Positions 52,701 to 62,513 of a stretch of 64,000 bases of DNA are shown here, piece after piece. The translations under genes were made by a program, and so were the position numbers. A model generated the notes under the pieces. It did no database searches. It saw nothing but the letters and a program-made list of their open reading frames with translations, and was not told the DNA's origin. The DNA is from Burhinus oedicnemus (Eukaryota; Chordata; Aves; Charadriiformes; Burhinidae). The stretch spans positions 5,080,972-5,144,971 of the forward strand of contig VFFE01007869.1 in assembly GCA_008921705.1 (NCBI GenBank). Reading direction: 5' to 3'. Numbering within the stretch: position 1 is the stretch's first letter; every line of letters starts with the position of its first letter.

Positions 52701-55700
52701 AAAGACCACCTTAAGTCACTGTCTGGCAAGATTTTTCTACGCAATGAAACCTAATTTCCTTTTCATGCTCTTTAGTGAAGGTGAGGTAATGTGGTACTTG
52801 ATTTATCGCTGTGGTGTAAAGTTGTGCCTAATTCAATAGAAGTCTCATCACAACAGCTTCCTTTAATAATCGGCAAGTAAGTGCCCTTCCCAACTCCCTA
52901 TGAACAATTTCTCCTTTCCAATTGGTATCCTAAACCTCTGTTTTTACTCACTGTCTCAGTTTTACTAGAAAGGAAGTGCTCAACAGAACTGGTCCAAGTG
53001 GAAGGGGTCCTTTCCGTGCTGAAATAATGCCAGCACTTCTCCATACTGCCAATTATTAGACCTGGTCTTTCCACCTCCTTCTTCCTATCTATTCACACAG
53101 TTTGCACAAGACAAATCAGCACCCAGGAGGACAGTACTGGAGCTTCTGCTTCTGAGGGTGAGCTCAGGGCATCCCCCTGTGACTTGCCTGGGAAAGACCA
53201 GTCATTTCTGAAGCTCAGGTATTCTGCCGTTTGTCTCTTGGCTGCAGGTAGATTAATCACATAACACCCAATCAAAGGGGCATATCCTACTCTCCTAGGC
53301 AGCTGTGTCCCCCTCTCATTGTAGCCCTCCCTTGCATGGACAGGAAGAAATGTGAGTGCTATCCAGACTCCTTAAATGCCTCAGACTTACACATCCTGAT
53401 AAACCAACTGTCTGTCTTCCCCTGGTTACTCTACCTATATCATGCTTTGTCATTTTTTCAACTCATGCATTGATTGCTGTAATATTGTTTCTTATTCCCA
53501 AATCATCCAGAGAATTACAGGCTACTGAGGAGGGTCTCTGTGCGCGTGTGTATAGAGCTGGGACAGGGGAGGGTGAGGTTTGGGCTGGTGGTTTGCCCTG
53601 CCAGGCAGCAGCAGCAGGAAGTAGAGAAGCACCTTGGCTGGAGATAGAGCTGCAGCGCAATAGGGGTAAGGTTGGAGTTCACATAACAGTGTGGTCTGGG
53701 GATAATCAAAGTAAATTTAAAAGATCCTCAAGGGGTCCCAAAAGCAGCATGGCAACAGCAACACATGAGACTGTACAGGGTGATTCACCTGGCAGCTTTT
53801 CAGTGCCCTCAGTGCGCTCTTCTGCCTGGTGTCTGTGTGGGTGCAGAGCTGGATTGCGCAGCTTCCCCTCGTTGCAGTAGTCTTCTCTGTTGTGCATTTC
53901 CCTCTAAACCAGTGCAGCCCTTCCTCATGAACTGCCCTGTCCCAAGGTCAGCACTTCACTGCCTGCTAAGGCATCTGCTTTCGGCAAGGCTGTGCTTCAT
54001 TTTAGTGGTATTTTTTAGTGAATAAGAGCAAGTTTTCAAATGCTAATCCTTGCCTTTCTCAGTAAGCTGTCAAAGCCCAACTGTAGCAAAGCAGATGAGG
54101 ATGGAGCCATAGATGAGCCCTCGGTGAGATTCTCCAGAACCTGAGTCCAATGTTTCTTTGCTGTGTGTGTCTACTACTGCCATCACTATGGTTCTGTCCA
54201 AGATGAGTCACGGAACGGACGGCACAGTTAAAAATGAAAGTCTTTATAGTATGAGAAAAAGAGTCAGGATCTGTCCTGCAGCACTACAGAAGGGAACGTG
54301 TAACAACCTACCACTGAGTTAGATACCACAGTCCACATAGGAGCAAACCATGTCTTCTGTTCTCCTTGCAGGCGCTCACAGGGAATTCTTTGTGTAATGC
54401 CTTTATTTATTTACAGCTGCTGAAACTCTATTTTCATTGCAGCTGCTAAAAATTCTTGGTTTGAGCATGACCTTCAGTAGTACAGAATTGTAACTGAATT
54501 TTCCTTCTCTGCCTTCAAGTTTGTGAAAATTTCTTTACTGATAAATTCAATTTTGTTCTGGAAAAAATCCCATAGTGGCTTCTAGAACCACTGTGAAATG
54601 TGGTTGAGAGTGAGGTTCTGGATGGGGCCTCTGGTCATCAGGGTAGTGGCCCTGTAAATCCTTATTATAAAATTCCAACTGATAACTGTTGAATGTGCAT
54701 TATTTATATCAGAAAAAATAAACAAAAATGCACAAAAAGTTTCTTGAATAATATCTGACAGGTTGTTTTGCAAAGTTTGGCTTGGTAGCCAAGCCATCTA
54801 ACTTGGGCACCTAATTTAGTTAGGGTGCCTAAGGGAGACGGATGCTGTCAGTGTTGGGTCTTGGTTTTGAAGAATCCTCTGGTGTAATTTCTTTCCTTTC
54901 TGTCACAGTATGAGAAACCTTAGGAGATCAGTGTCTTGATCTGAATTAAGCAGCGTGAAAAAACTTTCAGAGGAGCCTGCTAGTGCTGGCTGTCTCGTCG
55001 TGGACTGGCTGCAATGAAATGGGAAGTCTGTAGACTACTATAATAAAGTCTCTGTGTCCATAAGCTGTAGCTGAGTCACAGTCACTTGGGACTTGAAGTG
55101 TATGACTCTAAAACACTTCTTTCTACTCTTTTAAAAATCATAATGTTAATTTAAATACCAGGTTTCTAAAATACTGCAAGGAAAAGTATACAACAGTACA
55201 GTAAATTAACAAACTAAGCATAATTGGCTTATTTGTAATGGATTCTAACTTCAAAAATTAACATTAGATAATGGTCATTCTTTCTCTTTTCAGCGGTCAG
55301 GTGGGGCCTTAGCTATCCCTCTGTGTGCATTTCAAGGAACTGTATCTCTTCAGGCACCTACGGGAAAAACACTCTCTTTATCTACATATGAGGTAAGCAC
55401 TGAAGGGCAAAAAATAACACCCACGTCAAAGAAAATTGAAGTGTATCGATCTAAAAGTGTTGGTCACGAGCCAAACCCAGAGGAGTCTCCTAATACATTT
55501 GCTGACACAAGCGTTAAAATTCATTTAGAGGTTCTTGAAATTTGTGACAATGAAGAGGCCCTGGACACTGTGTCAATCATCAGTAATATCAGCCAGTCCT
55601 CCACGCAGGTACGGTCTCCGTCCTTACGTTATTCACGGAAAGAAAACAGGTTTGTCTCATGTGATTTAGGGGAAACTGCCTCCTACTCCCTCTTCATACC

Positions 55701-55866
55701 ATCAAACAATCCTGACAGCGATATTAACATATCAATTCCAGACACTGTCGAAGCTCATCGGCAGAATAGTAAGAAGCAGCATATGGAAAGAGGTGGTTAT
55801 CAGGAAGAAATACAAATGTTGAATAAAGCATACAGAAAACGGGAAGAAGATGGCAACAGCAATTAA
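27828..55866 (+). CDS. GPR149: GPR149, orphan G-protein-coupled receptor (whole gene, four coding exons)
   Basis: Exons 27828-28796, 29835-30027, 32658-33127 and 55294-55866 join in phase (introns of phase 0, 1 and 0) to give 734 residues, close to the 731 of human GPR149. I recognise it from TM1 ([19 protein letters not shown]), the 'LKMQN' loop, 'CGWGKY', 'PCGCIIN', 'GFEFNLSF', '[11 protein letters not shown]' and the conserved C-terminal 'AYRKREE'. Known role: an orphan seven-transmembrane receptor of the plasma membrane with no agreed ligand; mouse work links it to oocytes and fertility. The start is the ATG at 27828, because TAA lies in frame at 27795 and no other in-frame ATG intervenes. 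It has A at -3. Odd points: no DRY motif after TM3 (SYNFYTIN instead), TPVFV in place of NPxxY in TM7, and an octahistidine-DDDDK tract in the tail. DHX36 follows on the same strand. Confidence 0.95.
28797..29834 (+). other. GPR149: GPR149 intron 1
   Basis: 1,038 bp, phase 0, with donor gtaaat and acceptor tgcctttcag. It contains a run of five short-loop G-tracts at 29250-29272. The small open frames inside have no support as exons. Confidence 0.88.
29250..29272 (+). other. Putative G-quadruplex motif
   Basis: Five tracts of three or four G in 23 bp: GGG, TGGT, GGGG, T, GGG, T, GGG, A, GGG. The last four tracts (29257-29272) are separated by single-nucleotide loops, the arrangement most favourable for a stable parallel quadruplex. 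It lies on the coding strand, so it would be present in GPR149 pre-mRNA as well as DNA. Formation in cells is inferred, not shown. Confidence 0.75.
29835..30027 (+). CDS. GPR149: GPR149 coding exon 2 (residues 324-387 plus one base)
   Basis: 193 bp after acceptor ctttcag, ending AAA A|gtaagt at a consensus donor in phase 1. It encodes the end of TM6, the third extracellular loop, and TM7 (about 343-361, with [16 protein letters not shown]). The start of the cytoplasmic tail has Cys368, Cys370 and Cys374 close to the membrane, which are plausible palmitoylation sites. TPVFV stands where most class A receptors have NPxxY. The human GPR149 sequence shows the same substitution, so it is a family trait and not an error here. 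Confidence 0.95.
30028..32657 (+). other. GPR149: GPR149 intron 2
   Basis: 2,630 bp, phase 1, with donor gtaagt and acceptor tttctgcttag. It holds an antisense CR1 element (31421-31770). Otherwise it is AT-rich, and no further exon is evident. Confidence 0.88.
31421..31770 (-). mobile_element. CR1 retroposon, antisense, 3' part
   Basis: About 350 bp close to the familiar avian CR1 3' region, read in reverse. It starts 'gaatcatggaatcatagaat', followed by 'ggtttgggttggaagggacc', 'cccccctgccatgggcaggg', 'ttgctccaagccccgtccaa', and ends near 'ctggaaaggtgctataaggt'. It is 5'-truncated, which is typical of CR1. Its good match to the consensus words suggests a comparatively recent insertion. The 86-codon open frame over it is repeat-derived. 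Confidence 0.95.
32658..33127 (+). CDS. GPR149: GPR149 coding exon 3 (cytoplasmic tail, residues 388-544)
   Basis: 470 bp between acceptor tgcttag and donor CAG|gtaaca; it enters in phase 1 and leaves in phase 0. The first block ([19 protein letters not shown]) and the last block ([13 protein letters not shown], then [15 protein letters not shown]) match GPR149 of other amniotes. Between them lies an unusual insert: eight His codons, all CAC, at 32732-32755 (H413-H420), then DDDDK (32756-32770). About 70 residues rich in Gly, Pro, Ala and Arg follow, encoded by very GC-rich DNA (about 32820-32990). A ten-C run (32959-32968) sits in frame. The segment is probably disordered and intracellular. 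Confidence 0.93.
32732..32770 (+). repeat. GPR149: (CAC)8 trinucleotide repeat plus GAT/GAC run coding His8-Asp4-Lys
   Basis: Eight perfect CAC codons are followed by GAT GAC GAT GAT AAA in the GPR149 frame, giving [13 protein letters not shown]. The pure CAC array is a trinucleotide microsatellite and is likely to vary in length. The acidic codons line up with an acidic patch (YYDDDENS) at the same place in the human protein, so the His array looks like a lineage-specific expansion next to a conserved acidic site. Confidence 0.95.
36081..36172 (-). mobile_element. Short CR1-like fragment, antisense
   Basis: About 90 bp with 'agttggaaaggacctctgga', 'tccaatctcctgctccgagc' and 'agggctgacttcaaagttag', which resembles the antisense 3' tail of an older CR1 subfamily. 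Both ends are truncated or decayed. It lies in GPR149 intron 3. Confidence 0.7.
40719..40749 (+). other. Putative G-quadruplex motif
   Basis: G-tracts GGG, GGGG, GGG and GGGG with loops AT, AT and ATGA (40719-40740), followed by CGGA and GGGGG. It satisfies the usual G3+ with loops of 1-7 rule on the coding strand of GPR149 intron 3. Confidence 0.7.
46730..46876 (+). mobile_element. MIR-like SINE (ancient CORE-SINE)
   Basis: The block starting 'gcagcatggcccaatgggag', then 'acattggactgggacgcagg', 'tctattctcggctctaccac' and a following 'ttgggagagtctctctccat', follows the order of a MIR element. That order is a tRNA-derived head with 'cactggactggga.tcagg', then 'ttctattcccggctctgcca', then the CORE with 'cttgggcaagtca'. 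It is in sense orientation in GPR149 intron 3. MIRs are old amniote repeats and seldom this recognisable in birds, so the copy may be under constraint. Confidence 0.75.
49908..49930 (+). repeat. (TTTTA)n microsatellite
   Basis: Four TTTTA units plus TTT, uninterrupted. It is a simple sequence repeat in GPR149 intron 3 with no other role apparent. Confidence 0.9.
53560..53584 (+). other. G-rich run, near-canonical quadruplex motif
   Basis: Tracts GGG, GGGG, GGG and GGG with loops ACA, A and an eight-base loop TGAGGTTT, one base longer than the usual limit. It lies in GPR149 intron 3 on the coding strand. It is weaker than the motifs at 29250 and 40719. Confidence 0.45.
55294..55866 (+). CDS. 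GPR149: GPR149 coding exon 4 (residues 545-734, stop)
   Basis: Begins after acceptor tctcttttcag at a phase 0 junction and ends with TAA at 55864-55866. It encodes the distal tail, the most conserved intracellular part. Recognisable stretches are [60 protein letters not shown]-type Ser-rich motifs, [20 protein letters not shown] and the final [10 protein letters not shown]. Many Ser/Thr near basic residues make phosphorylation likely. No transmembrane segment is present. Confidence 0.95.
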   Translation, partial: RSGGALAIPLCAFQGTVSLQAPTGKTLSLSTYEVSTEGQKITPTSKKIEVYRSKSVGHEPNPEESPNTFADTSVKIHLEVLEICDNEEALDTVSIISNISQSSTQVRSPSLRYSRKENRFVSCDLGETASYSLFIPSNNPDSDINISIPDTVEAHRQNSKKQHMERGGYQEEIQMLNKAYRKREEDGNSN

Positions 55867-56160
55867 AAGGCATTTAATCTAGACATTTAAACTGATTTGA
55901 CAGACATTGCCCCTCTTGACTCAAGTTACCCTACCAAATACAATGTCATCTGTTTTTTCCTAACGTATAAATTAATTTTATTTGGGTACACTGTTAAATA
56001 GATTAAAACTTCTAATGATATATGGATGGGATGACAAATACTTCAGTGCTTTACAGCTTTGCATAGTGAATTTCAAGTTATTTATATATGTTTATTTGAG
56101 GAACGCTTGTGTCTAAAAGGAATCCTAAATAAAGTCTTAAAAACCAGCTTTGGTTGCTTG
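55867..56160 (+). other. GPR149: GPR149 3' untranslated region
   Basis: AT-rich sequence after the stop, containing ATTTAT-type elements (about 56075-56097) and ending near the polyadenylation signal at 56128. The exact cleavage site is not visible. A second AATAAA at 56647-56652 could give a longer form. Confidence 0.6.
56128..56133 (+). promoter_or_regulatory. GPR149: Polyadenylation signal AATAAA for GPR149
   Basis: Canonical AATAAA 262 bp after the stop codon. About 20-40 bp downstream is a T/G-rich region (tttggttgcttgttgg, then ggtctgtctgtggg), as expected for a functional poly(A) site. Confidence 0.75.
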
Positions 56161-59100
56161 TTGGCACTGGGTGGTCTGTCTGTGGGAACCTGCAGAAAAT
56201 GAGAGAGCGGCTCCACGGGTGTGAAGTTACAACAGTTTTGGCTGACTTGCAATTCTGCTTTCACTGATGTGCCAGGTTTGAAACATTTATCTGAAAAAAT
56301 GTAGCCCAAACCTAAGACTAGCTCATTTATTTGACTAAGTAGAGGATTAAGAGATATGGAAATCGTTTAATTTTCTACTGCTCTATATGTGATTCATATG
56401 TAATACTTATGTAAGTGGCCATTGTATAGACCTTTGAATATGGGCGGCTGAAATGTAAGCATGCACATTTTGTAAATATGGCATTGTGAAACTTAAGAGT
56501 GTTCTCATGGCTTGACATTTCTTTGATCAAATAAGACAGATTGGTTAATTTTATGCCAGTACTCTGAAGAGTCCCCTTGTTTGCCTCCATGATCTCTTAC
56601 CAAGTTAAGAAGTTTCCCAACCTTACAGAGTGTTTGCACTCAATCCAATAAAGGCAGCATTTGAAATGTTTGAAGAGCTAGGATGTCAAAAGTAATTTGA
56701 ATAATTCTTCATGTCTGAGTTGTCCTTAAGCAGGGAGTAGTTTTACAATGTCATCTCCCTCCTCAGGGCCCATGTGAGGTTAGTGCTTCTCTCAGCACAA
56801 CCAGGAGAGCGGGTGTACCTTGCAGATTGTTGCAGGAGGCCCAGTGGCTCACAGCAAAAACACTAATGTTTCTTTCTGCCATATAGATTCTGTTGGTAAA
56901 CCTGTCACTCTTCTTTGGATGGACCCTCATGCTTTAGATCTGAGTCAGGAGCTGGTGGTTTTGGCTGATTTGCGACTCCTCAGGAGAGAGGGACGGAGCT
57001 ATTCAAGGTGGCCAAACTTACAGACTGAACTTAGACGTCAACCTCAAGAGAGTGAGTCTGGTTACCTACATCAGGTTCCTGCCCTGTGTCACCCTCAGGA
57101 GGAGCCCATCTTCCTACTGACTTAGAAGGACCATAGAACTAAGTCTAAAACCAGCCTTAAACCAGTGAATAGTCTATTTTGTGTCAAATTCAGACAAGTG
57201 AAGGCAGAAACAGTGAATGGAGTCCTCAAGTCGTACATTAAACATGCTTGAAATGCTAGTGCATTTTGACGGAGAGCTCTTTTTTCTGAGGGTTCGTCAT
57301 TCATTTCAGTTAAACAGAGGTAAATGCACTCACGGGACTTTCAGCAGTTTGGTTAAAAATTATACTGCTTCTTTAATGAATAGTTTTAATTTCCAGTGGT
57401 ATGCGTGACGACATAATAGTTTAGATGTCTGCAGTTTTCCACTCAGTGGGAACATGCAGGGGAAAATAAGCACGACCCTATTCAGGGTTCCTTTATGTGT
57501 TATAAACAGACAGAGCAAAAGGGCCAAATCCTGTGTCCGTTTGCACTCAGCATTCGATATGGAGGCATGAGAACAAGCAGGCGACTTCCCTTCCTCTTCA
57601 CCAGCATAAATCAGGCCTGCCGCCGCGATCAGTGGGACTGTGCTGGTGTGACAGTGATGTAGCACTGAAGAAAATGAGGGTCGAAGACTGCAGGTCGCTG
57701 TGATAAAGATGGATCACTCTGCACGTTGTGCTTTCTGTGTGCTGCCTTTCCAAGGTGAAAACGAGGTTTTTTTCTTGTAAGATTGCTTCAAGGCTCTTAG
57801 TTCCACTAAGACGCTGTGTTATATTTCAGATCTAACAAGAAGCTACGGTAGGAGGAACAGTCAGTGGTAAGTCTATTGAATAAATCTATATCCATACACA
57901 TAGAGCAGAGGGCACATTCTGCTGTCTCTGAATGTGTTGCTTTGCTTCGTGTTCTGTAGAAGGAACACAGAAGGTGTCCTTATGGCAACAGACACACTCG
58001 ATCAGATAAAGGTAGCCCAGTTGTGATGGAGGAAGCAGTCCGTCACAGCTTTAGTTTGCTCAGGTGTTCTGTTTTCCCTGAAAGTGATTCGGACTATGTT
58101 AACAAGATTACATGCTGATGTGTTAATCTCTGATGGATATATTTTCAAAGGGTTAAAATTCGGAGGCATTAAAATTCCATGTAGCTGCCACCCAGAGCTC
58201 GACCCAATTGTAGAGTGTTGTCTTGCTGCTGTAATAAAACATAACATTTTCTTTAATGAATCTGTAAATTTGATAATGTACAAGTGTCTGATTAATTTAT
58301 TTTTTGCTCTAAATGACTTACATCATTAAACAATTTGAAGTGTTTGAAAACCCAAGTTGTAATTATTGCGTAGATAACAGCTCCTTGCACAAAGCAGCAG
58401 AAAACTTGCTGCTTGAGAAAATTTGCTCCTGGTTTGTTTATTCACACAAGTGTTAAGGTGTCTTCATTTATCATTTCATGAAATGTATTTGGACTTAATT
58501 TTTAAAACAATTCTTTTATAATAGTTTTTAAGGAAAAAGTCTTTCTTTGTCCTGTTGTTTTTCTCCTGTCTGACCTTTAAATGTATTCCAGTGACAGCTT
58601 GACATTTGAGAGCAAAGTGTTTGTCAATGACCATTTGAAGGTGACTTGAAAGAGACGTCATCTCTGTTCAGACACCACAGCGACTGGCCGAAAAAAATCC
58701 CTTGGAAAATGTGACCTGAATCAGCGCCTGGACTTCCCTTGCTCTTAGGACACGGGTTGTTGAGTAATGCAAAGGATAGAAAACAAGAAACTGGGAAACA
58801 ATTTTTGAGATGATCTTTGGTAAGCAGTATATCCAGTGGGTCAGAGTTTCCTTTCAGTGGCACTCATGTACACTGAGAATAACATTTCATTAACAGAGTT
58901 AAGAGAAAAATCAATTTGTGATAAGCAGGGTCAGGCCCAAGAATCCCAAATGCCTCAAAGGATTGTGCTTCTTGAAATAAAAGACAGAAGCAGGTACTGA
59001 AATGTAAATTTTCTATACTAATCTTGATAGAAAATATATCTTACAGCATCATACTGTTTCAAAATAACAGTAATTTCATAAAAAGACAATAAATGTTACT

Positions 59101-62100
59101 TGTATATTATTTTACCTTTATAGATTGGGGGTTGATGCATAGCTTCTGGAACATGATTTCACTTCCCAGTATGTGTCACTGTAATGATTTCCAAGATGAG
59201 GGTTTGAGTGTTACGTTCCTCTCCCTTAAAGAATTTTGCAGATTTAGGTGTCTCAGAGCAGAATAAATTCTGCTTTTCTGGACTCAAGCAACAGCTCCTA
59301 GAAGAATTACAGTACCCATATTTGTATACTGCTGTATGTTGTACACTCTGCGTTTTGTAAAACAAACTGATTGTAAAGACCTTCGGTCCTTGCGCAGATA
59401 CTCTTCACTCATAGACAGTCCCTCTGACGGCGGTGCTGCGAGTGCGCAGCAGCAGCGTTTTCTCACGGCATTGAGAGCTGTAACGTGGGATCCTCTTTTA
59501 CTGTGTCTGCCCCTTCTCAGTGTTTGCCTGCCAGGTTTCGTGTTTCCTCCGCAGGAATTTGACTTCAAGGAATCTCACTTGGAAGTACTGAAAGGAGAAC
59601 CCTGGCTTCTGTCCTCTTCGAGAGCAGGCTGCTGCGTAGAGACCCTTATGTGCAGATGCATTACTTGACGTCATGATAGTGTGCTACTGAAGTGGATGTG
59701 AGCAGTGGTTAAAAGGAGTTGAAAAGGCCAGTAATATGCAGACCACTGAGATAATTTCAAGAAATATATTGTCATACATATTAGAGAATGATCTATACAC
59801 AAATAGATGCACATTTAGTATCTTTCTAACATCTAAATCTACAAATCTACTAAAAATATTTGAATTTGTAATGTTTTCTTTAGAACGTGTGGAGTTTTTT
59901 GCAGTGTTAAAGAGAGGTGGTTGAAACGCAGCAGCTACATGCATGCATATGGAAATTTCCTCTTGCACTAAAATCCCATTTATTTCAAATGTGTGCACAG
60001 CTTAGGTGTCCAAATACACGATCGTGGACAGATACTGGGTCAAACAATAAATCTGATCAGTCACCCAAGTGATTCAAGGTGACTCTAGAACACTTTTCTT
60101 CAATAATTTTAAGGAGCTACAACAGACAAAACCAGCTTTCTGACAGCTTGCTTAGGCATGCAGAACCTAACAGGAGATGCAGCGGAGTGTCTCCGTCAAG
60201 CGGTGTCTGAGAGCGTGGCCGGGCACAGTGCTGGCGGGATATGTGCCCGGGCTGGTGGCACGTGTCACGCGTGGTCGCCAGGGGCCCTTTCATTCCAGGC
60301 TTCACTAGTTTCAGATTAGCATCAGGCACGTCTCCTGTCCTGGTATATCGAAATAACAGAACCGGAGACAATAATTGTCCCAATTTATATCCACCCACAG
60401 GCTGAAGAAGGCCCGGAAGGCAAGCTCCTCTGTGCGTGGGTAATGTCGTGCCACTGATGTGAAAGTTCATACTTGAGCAGCAGGATGTGTTTTCCCATCT
60501 GGTATCCTACCTCGTCTGTCCTTTTGGAGGGACTTGTGCCATTCTCCCTTGCTTGGCCTGTATAGGTATGCCGGTGACATATTTAATCAGGGGATCTTTT
60601 AACATTTCTTAGATTACGGAATTACTTATTTTTTGCTAATTTTCTTTGGCTCTTTTGTATTGCCTAGTTGGTTGCCGCTGTGAGGCTTGAAGAATGCTGT
60701 GAAATGACTGTTAGTTTACGTAGGAGGATGAATGCAAGAAGCCACGGAGCGTGCTTCCCTAGACCCCCTTAAGCCGCAGATGCAGGATGAGAAGAGGAGA
60801 AGTAAGAAGTATATTTCCTCCTAGCTTTCTCATTTCTCTCCCACGCTCCTTCCTGTAATTTGCCTTTCAGATGATCGTCCTCAGGATCTTCCAGTCCTTG
60901 TACGCTCTGTTCTTGGTCCCCTCCTTTTCCCTCTTTTCTCTGGGTAACCTCACCCAAAGTTCAGCTGCTCGCTGTGCTGATGACTCAGAGACCTTGCTCT
61001 CTATTCCTTACTTGCCTTTTTGTTCAAATTAAAATCCGAGCTTCGCTGAGATTTCCTCGTACCTGAAACTGGGTGTAGCTAAACAAGGACCCCGTGATGT
61101 TTCTTGCACAAGCCCTCCTGCGCAAGACCATGGCGTGACGCTGTGCCGGTTTGCAGACCTACAGATCAGCTCTGGGTGAGCAGGTAGATCCGTACGGGAC
61201 ACCGCAGCGTGCCGTGGGTCTGGTCCCCAGCACGCTGCAGTTTTGTCCTTGGAGGAACAGGCCCCGTCGGCCATCTGCCACCCACTGCCGTGGTCACTAG
61301 TAGGAGCTCCAGGGGCTGCCTTGTCGTTCAGGTCCACCACCTGAGGTGGCCGAGGGAAAGGCCACGGATGCGTGCCGCGGCAAGGCAATGCCGTTTTGTT
61401 TGCGTGTCTTAAGGCCAGGGAAATGAGCATTTCCTTAAGCGTGGGAAAGGATAAGCCTAGCAGCACGGCGACTGGCTCCTTGGGTGCAGAAAGCATTCTG
61501 TGGGGGAAAAGGAAAAAAGAAAATACAGATCTTTAACTCGAGGACCTGGTTTGTTCTTCTTTACGTAGCCAACTGCTGGGAGGTGTTGGACTAAGTGTAG
61601 GTAAACGGTAGGCAGAGAAAAAAGAGAATGGTTTCCTTTGAAAGAGGCAGTCCTTTACCTGAAAGAACTTTGAAAATCAGTGTGTAACATTGTGTTTCAG
61701 AGATCTGAATGCTAGTAATTTTTAAAGGAATGTAAATCGTACCAACAAAGAAGAAAAGGCAAAAGAATATGTAAAGAAATGAGACTGAAGAAGTATTTAT
61801 AGCTGCACAATGGTATTCAAGGAAACAAAAAGAACATTACTTAACTATTGAAAGAGTAATAATTTGGTGAATAATTTTATCTAATTTAAAAGGTTTAATT
61901 TAACACTCCAGAGAACTTGGACAAAGTATACCACATACAGCAGTGATCGGCCAGCAGACCGAGAACTGGTAGCTATTTAAATATATATATTCTATTTTGA
62001 AAAGAAACGCTAGGAGTACCCATGTGGTACACCGACAGGGCGATCACCCCGTAGGTAATGACGGAGACCAACATTTAACGTTTCCTTAAAACCTTCTCTG

Positions 62101-62189
62101 CAGTCTCAGAAAGGGAGATCAAAACTTAGATCCCTAAATTGAAGTAAGAAGAGGTGTTAATGCCTCAGTGACACGTTGCAGCGACTGCG
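56161..62189. other. Intergenic DNA between GPR149 and DHX36
   Basis: About 6 kb separating the two tandem genes. There is an alternative AATAAA at 56647 and GC-richer patches at about 60180-60300 and 61100-61400. A stretch at about 60885-61000 resembles decayed LINE reverse transcriptase. A 155-codon minus-strand frame (61029-61496) overlaps a GC-rich patch and has no recognisable domain. No further exon is supported. Confidence 0.6.
60885..61000 (+). mobile_element. Possible decayed LINE reverse-transcriptase relic
   Basis: Translating the + strand gives SVLGPLLF (60906-60929), as in the QGSVLGPLLF block of LINE reverse transcriptases. After a one-base frame change and about 20 residues it gives CADDSET, like the catalytic YADD motif. 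The spacing and order fit an L3/CR1-type polymerase fragment. The frame is broken, so it is dead if genuine. Resemblance by chance is possible. Confidence 0.4.
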
Positions 62190-62247
62190 TTACCTCATTT
62201 AACGGCAGTTAGGCCTGGCGCCCAGCCGGGGTTTGAGGTGGTGCCTG

Positions 62248-62267
62248 NNNNNNNNNNNNNNNNNNNN
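62248..62267. other. Assembly gap (20 N)
   Basis: Twenty Ns in a row, 42 bp before the DHX36 ATG, in the most GC-rich part of the window. The round length suggests a placeholder, not a measured gap size, so an unknown amount of 5' UTR or promoter may be missing. Confidence 0.98.
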
Positions 62268-62309
62268 AGGCGGGTAGCGGCGGTGCTGGGAGCCGGCTGC
62301 CGGGCGGCC

Positions 62310-62513
62310 ATGAGCTACGAGCACCGCCGGGATTGGGGCCGGGGCCGCGGCGGCGATGGCGGGTCCGCCGCTTCCTCCTCCTCCTCCGCGGGGGGACACG
62401 GGGGCCGCGGCGGCGGGCGGGGGCGTCACCCCAGCCACCTCAAGGGCCGCGAGATCGGGCTGTGGTACGCGCGGAAGCAGGGCCAGAAGAGCAAGGAGAC
62501 GGACCGGCAGCAG
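62310..62513 (+). CDS. DHX36: DHX36 coding exon 1 (residues 1-68)
   Basis: Runs from ATG to CAG|gtgagg. It contains the Gly-rich low-complexity region with a seven-residue Ala/Ser run (ASSSSSA at about 21-27), then the RHAU-specific motif. The Gly-rich part differs in length and composition from mammals, as expected for a fast-evolving linker, while the motif itself is almost unchanged. A G-tract cluster on the coding strand at 62390-62423 could itself form a quadruplex. Confidence 0.95.

Larger units (their letters stand above)
33128..55293 (+). other. GPR149: GPR149 intron 3, about 22 kb
   Basis: Phase 0, with donor gtaaca and acceptor cttttcag. This large intron separates the two tail exons. 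It contains a 13-T run just after exon 3 (33149-33161), an (ATT)n run at 33357-33374, a CR1 fragment (36081-36172) and G-rich runs (40719-40740 and 53560-53584). It also has an MIR-like SINE (about 46730-46876) and a (TTTTA)n microsatellite (49908-49930). GC-richer patches at about 38100-38780, 48470-48620 and 50760-51030 produce overlapping open frames on both strands that I do not regard as genes. Confidence 0.85.

Noticed and set aside
53356..53880. 174-codon ORF in GPR149 intron 3
   Set aside because: The longest single frame in the intron, with a hydrophobic stretch, but no domain, no homologue recognised, and heavily overlapped by minus-strand frames.
61029..61496. 155-codon minus-strand ORF upstream of DHX36
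   Set aside because: GC-rich patch with low stop density; the product has no recognisable domain and the adjacent sequence looks like transposon debris.
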